A stretch of DNA of 64,000 bases, taken from positions 682,001-746,000 of the forward strand of contig CAVRIR010000005.1 in the NCBI GenBank assembly GCA_963721305.1. The letters are read 5' to 3'. The notes beneath the pieces are model-generated. The model was not told where the DNA came from. It did not search any database and saw only the letters and a list, made by a program, of their open reading frames with translations. Shown here piece by piece: positions 60,578 through 64,000 of the stretch. Numbering within the stretch: the first letter of the stretch is position 1; each line of letters opens with the position of its first letter. A program made the position numbers and the translations under genes. The stretch is from DATAES01 sp963721305. Its GTDB lineage: Bacteria > Actinomycetota > Acidimicrobiia > Acidimicrobiales > JACDCH01.

Positions 60578-61213
60578 ATGCTCACTGCCGTCGCCGAAGG
60601 CGCACCCACCGAGTTCGCTGTCCGTCCCTGGCCCGACTCCGTCATCGACGAGGTCGGCCACGATCCCCGCTCCGCCTACGTCGAGCGCTTCTGGCTCGGC
60701 GTGCTCGGCCCGAGCTCCGTCGTGTTCCTGCGCCGGCTCGCGTCCGAGCTCGAGTCGAGTCCCTCGGGCTTCACGCTGCCGCTCGAGGAAACGGCACGAG
60801 CACTCGGGCTCGGCATGCGAGGCGGGCGCAACTCACCGTTCCTGCGCACGATCACCCGCTGCGCTCAGTTCCACCTGCTCCACTTCGACGAACGGACGGC
60901 CACGCTGCTGGCGCGGCGCAAGCTGCCGCCGCTCACGCGGGGGCAGGTGACGAAGCTGCCCGAGCCGTTGCAGCAGCAGCACCAGGACTGGCAGGCGAAC
61001 CCAGCGCTCGCTGATGCCCGCCAACGCATGCGAGGCCGGCGGCTCGCGCTCAGTCTGTTCGAGCTCGGCGAAGGCGTGGAGGCAGCCGAGGCGCAGCTGT
61101 TGCGCTGGAGGTTCCCACCGGCCGTCGCCCGGGAGGCGACTGCCTGGGCCTGGCGGCGCCACGCCGACGCGCTGGCCGCCGCCCAGAGTTGCGTTCCCGA
61201 CGACGCCGCCTGA
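60578..61213 (+). CDS. Conserved-looking hypothetical protein
   Basis: 211 residues. No family recognised. The sequence FWLGVLGPSSVVFLRRLASELE, PLEETARALGL and RTITRCAQFHLLHFDERTATLLARRKLPPL is helical and may contain a winged-helix-like segment (about 70-120). I chose ATG 60578 because TGGAGGAAG lies four bases before it; an in-frame ATG 60527 lacks such a site. Ends before a strong palindrome. Confidence 0.75.
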   Translation: MLTAVAEGAPTEFAVRPWPDSVIDEVGHDPRSAYVERFWLGVLGPSSVVFLRRLASELESSPSGFTLPLEETARALGLGMRGGRNSPFLRTITRCAQFHLLHFDERTATLLARRKLPPLTRGQVTKLPEPLQQQHQDWQANPALADARQRMRGRRLALSLFELGEGVEAAEAQLLRWRFPPAVAREATAWAWRRHADALAAAQSCVPDDAA

Positions 61214-61242
61214 TCCCACCCACCACATCCCCCTGCGGCGAG

Positions 61243-61266
61243 GGTGAGACGCCCGGGCGTCTCACC
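61243..61266. terminator. Perfect 24-base palindrome between convergent genes
   Basis: GGTGAGACGCCC (61243-61254) is followed without a loop by its exact complement GGGCGTCTCACC. It lies 30 bases after the stop of the plus-strand gene and 40 bases after the minus-strand lipoprotein, so it can serve both as a bidirectional terminator. No T run. Confidence 0.7.
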
Positions 61267-61305
61267 ACCGCCGCGGTGGTCGATCGCCCGGGCGTTGCAC
61301 CTCGG

Positions 61306-62810
61306 TCATCCGGAGACAGTGGTTTGCAGCGGATGCGCGGCTTGGTTGGCGAGATCCGTCGCGCGCGTCACGGAGAGGTTCGGCTTCTCGAAGTAGCGGA
61401 CGCGGGTGCTGTCCAAGAAGTTGGCGTTGGCGCACAACGTCGGATCGGTGCACGGGAGCGAACCTCCGGGACCGACGACCGTCGTGCCGCTCTGCCCCCA
61501 CGCCGCCGCGTCGCCGGTGCACGGTGTCGGGGTCGCGGGGTTCTGGTCCTGGTAGTAGGTCGAGACGGTCAGACCGGATATGTCGGTGTTCAACGAGCGG
61601 GTCGTGACCAACGAACCCTGGTCGCCGCGCACCATCTGCCACGTGGCCGCGTGGTTCGTCGTCAACGAGTCGGGCACGCCGTCGATCGTCACGCCCGCGG
61701 TGTTCTGATCGTCGTGATACGTCAGGCCGGTCGTCCCGGTCAGGTAGTCGTCGAACACCGAGACGCCGGGAATCGGATGCACCTGCAACTGCGTCACCGA
61801 GTCCTCACGTGACGGATAGAAGACGTCGGTGCTCGCGGTGTAGGTGCCGCTGTTGGCACCGATGTACGAACGGATGGCGCGGACCGGCCCACTGATGTTC
61901 ACGATGAACGCGCCCTCGTAGGGACTCGACGACACGACGTCGTCGAAGGTGTCCTCGGTGCGCGCGCGCAACCCGAGCTCGTCACCTGGGCGCGAGACCG
62001 CTCGAGGATGTTCGCACCGGTTGCGCCGCCGGCGGTGATGCCGAGGCCGTCGTTGAGCCATCGGTCACCGAAGCTCTGCGTGTAGTCGGGGGTGACGACA
62101 GTCGACGTCTCCGGGTTCGAACCGGCAACGTTGTTGGGACTCTGCGCCGCCGTGCCCATCTTGTACGAGGCCATGTAGTTGCCAGACGTCAGGTTGAACG
62201 TGTACTGCACGCCGGTCGTGCCCACGCTGCCGCCCGTCAACGTGTCGGAGTGGAAGAGGTAGACGTCGCCGAAGCCCTTCGGATGGAGCGGATCGGTGAC
62301 GCTCACCAACTCGCGCGTGGAGGCGTCCACGTTCGCCGGCGCGCCGGCCGAGGCAGGCGCCGGCTGACCGGCATCATCCGCGAGGAACGACACCTCGTCG
62401 ACGGCGCCCAATCCGGTGTGCGACGCGACACCGGTGAACGTGGGCGTCCACGTGTATCCCGGGCTCGCCGTCTGCGGGTTGGTGTAGACGAGCATCGTGT
62501 ACGGCGAGCCGCCGGGCAGCGTTGCGTACGACGACTGCGGACGGTTGAGGATCTTGCCGGGGTTGACCTCGTCTCGCTGGTCGACCTGCACCGGCACCCG
62601 CACCCAGACGGACCCGTTCCATGCGAAGCCCACGACGTGCATCGGATCGCTCCCCAGCAACTTCGGGAACGACGACCCTTGCAGCACGATCGGCTCGTCA
62701 GGACGCACCAACGCCGCGCCGTTCTTGGTGCAGGCAGTGAGGAAGCCGGCCAGCAGCGTGAGTCCGATGGCCGCGGTCGCGATCGACCGCCAGGGGTGGC
62801 TCTGTGTCAT
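61306..62810 (-). pseudogene. Secreted lipoprotein gene, split by a one-base frameshift
   Basis: From ATG 62810 a lipoprotein signal (LLAGFLTAC lipobox) precedes about 275 residues: VRVPVQVDQRDEVNPGK, GDVYLFHSDTLTGGS, TPDYTQSFGDRWLNDGLGI. After GANILERSRAQV (about 61983) the frame breaks into alanine/arginine-rich sequence. The neighbouring frame then continues with DELGLRARTEDTFDD, VNISGPVRAIRSYIG, and ends at 61306. One lost base near 61981-61986 restores 501 residues. I do not recognise the family; a beta-rich extracellular role is likely. Either a real mutation or a sequence error. Confidence 0.8.
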
Positions 62811-62871
62811 CGCTCGAGCAGGCTAATCAGCCGCCCAGGACCCGCTGACCACCTCCACCCTCCGGGTCGTT

Positions 62872-62883
62872 TCCGGCGCCGGA
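62872..62883 (-). terminator. Short palindrome downstream of pepA
   Basis: TCCGGCGCCGGA is a perfect 12-base palindrome lying 25 bases after the pepA stop. It could terminate that transcript, but self-complementary GC stretches of this size are common in such DNA. Confidence 0.3.
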
Positions 62884-62907
62884 GCATCGCCATTGCACCG
62901 CCATTCC

Positions 62908-64000
62908 CTACGGGCGCTTGAACGTCCGCAGCAGCTCCACCAACGTGCGGACACCGAACCCGGTTCCGCCCGCAGAGAGCTCACCGTCGTCGTCGTCGCC
63001 GAACGCAGGTCCGGCGATGTCGAGGTGTGCCCACGGGATGCCGTCACCCACGAAGCGCTTCAGGAAGAGCGCGGCGGTGATCGTGCCGGCGCCGCGCCCA
63101 CCGACGTTCTTGAGGTCGGCGATCTTCGAGTCGAGCTCGCGGTTGTACGCGGCGTACAGGGGCAACGGCCAGATCGGCTCGCCCGCAGCGTCCGCGGCGG
63201 TCTGCACCTGTGCCGTGAACGAGTCGTTGTTGCCGAGCACGGCCGCGACCTTGTTGCCCAGCGCGACGACCGCGGCGCCGGTCAACGTGGCGACGTCGAC
63301 GATCGCCGCCGGGTGCTCTTCGCTCGCCGCGACCAATCCGTCCGCAAGGATGAGACGTCCTTCCGCGTCGGTGTTGAGCACCTCGACCGTGGTGCCGTTG
63401 CCGTAGCGGATCACGTCGCCGATGCGCTGCGCGTCGCCGCCGAGCATGTTGTCGGTGAGCGGCAGGAAGCCACGCACGCGCACCTTCACGCCGACCTCGG
63501 CCGCGACCGACATGGCCGCAGCCACCGCCGCCGCGCCACCCATATCGCCCTTCATCCCGATCATTCCGTCGGTCGGCTTGATGGAGAGACCACCGGAGTC
63601 GAACGTGATGCCCTTGCCGACCAGCGCCACCGTCATGCGCGCCGGCGTCTCGGGCTCGTAGGTCAGCTCGACCCAGCGAGGCGGATTGGTCGAGCCGCGG
63701 TTGACCGCCAGCAGGCCCGCATAGCCCGCCTTCTCGATCGCGTTCTCGGTGAGCACCTTCGCGGTCAGCCCGGATCGCTTCGCGAGCGCGCACAACTCGT
63801 CGGCGAACGCCGGTGCCGTGAGCGAACCACCTGGCTCGTTCACGAGATCGCGTGCGATCGCGACTGCTTCGGCGAGTCGAGCGCCGCGCTCGAGCGCGGC
63901 ACGGGCGCGCTGCCCTCCCCCGCCGACGACGGTCACCTCGTTGATTCGATTCGGCTTCGGATCCGAGCGGTACTTCGTGAACCGGTACGCGCCGAGCGCG
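62908..64000 (-). CDS. pepA: Leucyl aminopeptidase, M17 family (5' end outside window)
   Basis: The C-terminal catalytic domain is visible: VGKGITFDSGGLSIKP carries the metal-binding Lys and Asp, MKGDMGGAAAV the next Asp, NTDAEGRLILADG is the family signature (Asp/Glu ligands and Arg), and VGGRGAGTITAALFLKRFV completes the site. The open frame continues without a stop to the window edge (ALGAYRFTKYRSDPKPNRI), so only the N-terminal macro-like domain is missing. The enzyme is a hexameric dizinc or dimanganese aminopeptidase in cytosol. Confidence 0.95.
   Translation of the reverse strand, partial: ALGAYRFTKYRSDPKPNRINEVTVVGGGGQRARAALERGARLAEAVAIARDLVNEPGGSLTAPAFADELCALAKRSGLTAKVLTENAIEKAGYAGLLAVNRGSTNPPRWVELTYEPETPARMTVALVGKGITFDSGGLSIKPTDGMIGMKGDMGGAAAVAAAMSVAAEVGVKVRVRGFLPLTDNMLGGDAQRIGDVIRYGNGTTVEVLNTDAEGRLILADGLVAASEEHPAAIVDVATLTGAAVVALGNKVAAVLGNNDSFTAQVQTAADAAGEPIWPLPLYAAYNRELDSKIADLKNVGGRGAGTITAALFLKRFVGDGIPWAHLDIAGPAFGDDDDGELSAGGTGFGVRTLVELLRTFKRP

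Noticed and set aside
1..64000. tRNA, rRNA, CRISPR array, prophage or insertion sequence
   Set aside because: Reading both strands I found no tRNA-like cloverleaf, rRNA motif, regular spacer array, integrase or transposase; an automated scan could still find a tRNA.

Overview
The window is high-GC, densely coded DNA from an actinobacterium. Support for this comes from the mycothiol-linked MDMPI and DinB-fold proteins, an LAxTG sortase substrate, frequent GTG/TTG starts, a leaderless promoter, and many four-base or one-base (TGATG) gene overlaps. A secreted repeat of about 100 residues recurs in four exported proteins; from memory such repeats are common in Acidimicrobiia (Ilumatobacter-like bacteria), so I lean that way, but the sequence alone does not fix the genus. 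I see no rRNA, tRNA, transposase, integrase or CRISPR array.

Region 1 (1-11000, minus strand) is a surface-polysaccharide cluster read right to left: methyltransferase, rmlA, rmlB, rmlD, a second methyltransferase, a nucleotide-sugar dehydrogenase, a GT2 glycosyltransferase, a polytopic membrane protein, a secreted CAP-domain/repeat protein, and a rhamnosyltransferase-like GT2 cut by the window edge. It would make dTDP-rhamnose (rmlC is not here) and a UDP- or GDP-uronate, and transfer sugars at the membrane. rmlD carries a one-base frameshift close to its end.

Region 2 (11000-17000) holds a flavin-type oxidase, an M48 membrane protease, an ArsR/AHSA1/DHFR-like three-gene operon behind a leaderless promoter, a PEBP protein, and a compact arsenic module: arsI, aqpS and arsC diverge from arsR across a region with two operator-like dyads.

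Region 3 (17000-33500) is a loose series of single small genes (GNAT, VOC, methyltransferases, sulfotransferase, SRPBCC, DinB, dioxygenase) mixed with visibly broken ones: a VOC gene with an internal deletion, a frameshifted membrane protein, a sulfotransferase stub and a frameshifted SnoaL-like gene. It looks like a gene-turnover zone. A glycine-rich LARTG-anchored wall protein and a sulfide:quinone-reductase-like flavoprotein are the best-defined genes.

Region 4 (33500-51800) includes a lipoprotein with FG-GAP and FnIII domains, an antibiotic-kinase homologue, a molybdopterin oxidoreductase with its cytochrome b partner, a P450 and an SDR, a CASTOR/POLLUX-type channel, an acyl-ACP desaturase, and two paralogous secreted SGNH hydrolases about 7 kb apart.

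Region 5 (51800-64000) is dominated by exported repeat proteins: a subtilase, a GH43 glycosidase and a Tat-exported methylamine-dehydrogenase-light-chain-like protein, each ending in three copies of the same repeat found four times in the CAP protein at the left end. Housekeeping genes (a rhodanese-MoeB fusion, Sir2 deacetylase, leucyl aminopeptidase) sit among them, with several strong palindromic terminators. The shared C-terminal module on four unrelated catalytic or cysteine-rich heads is the most likely undescribed system here.
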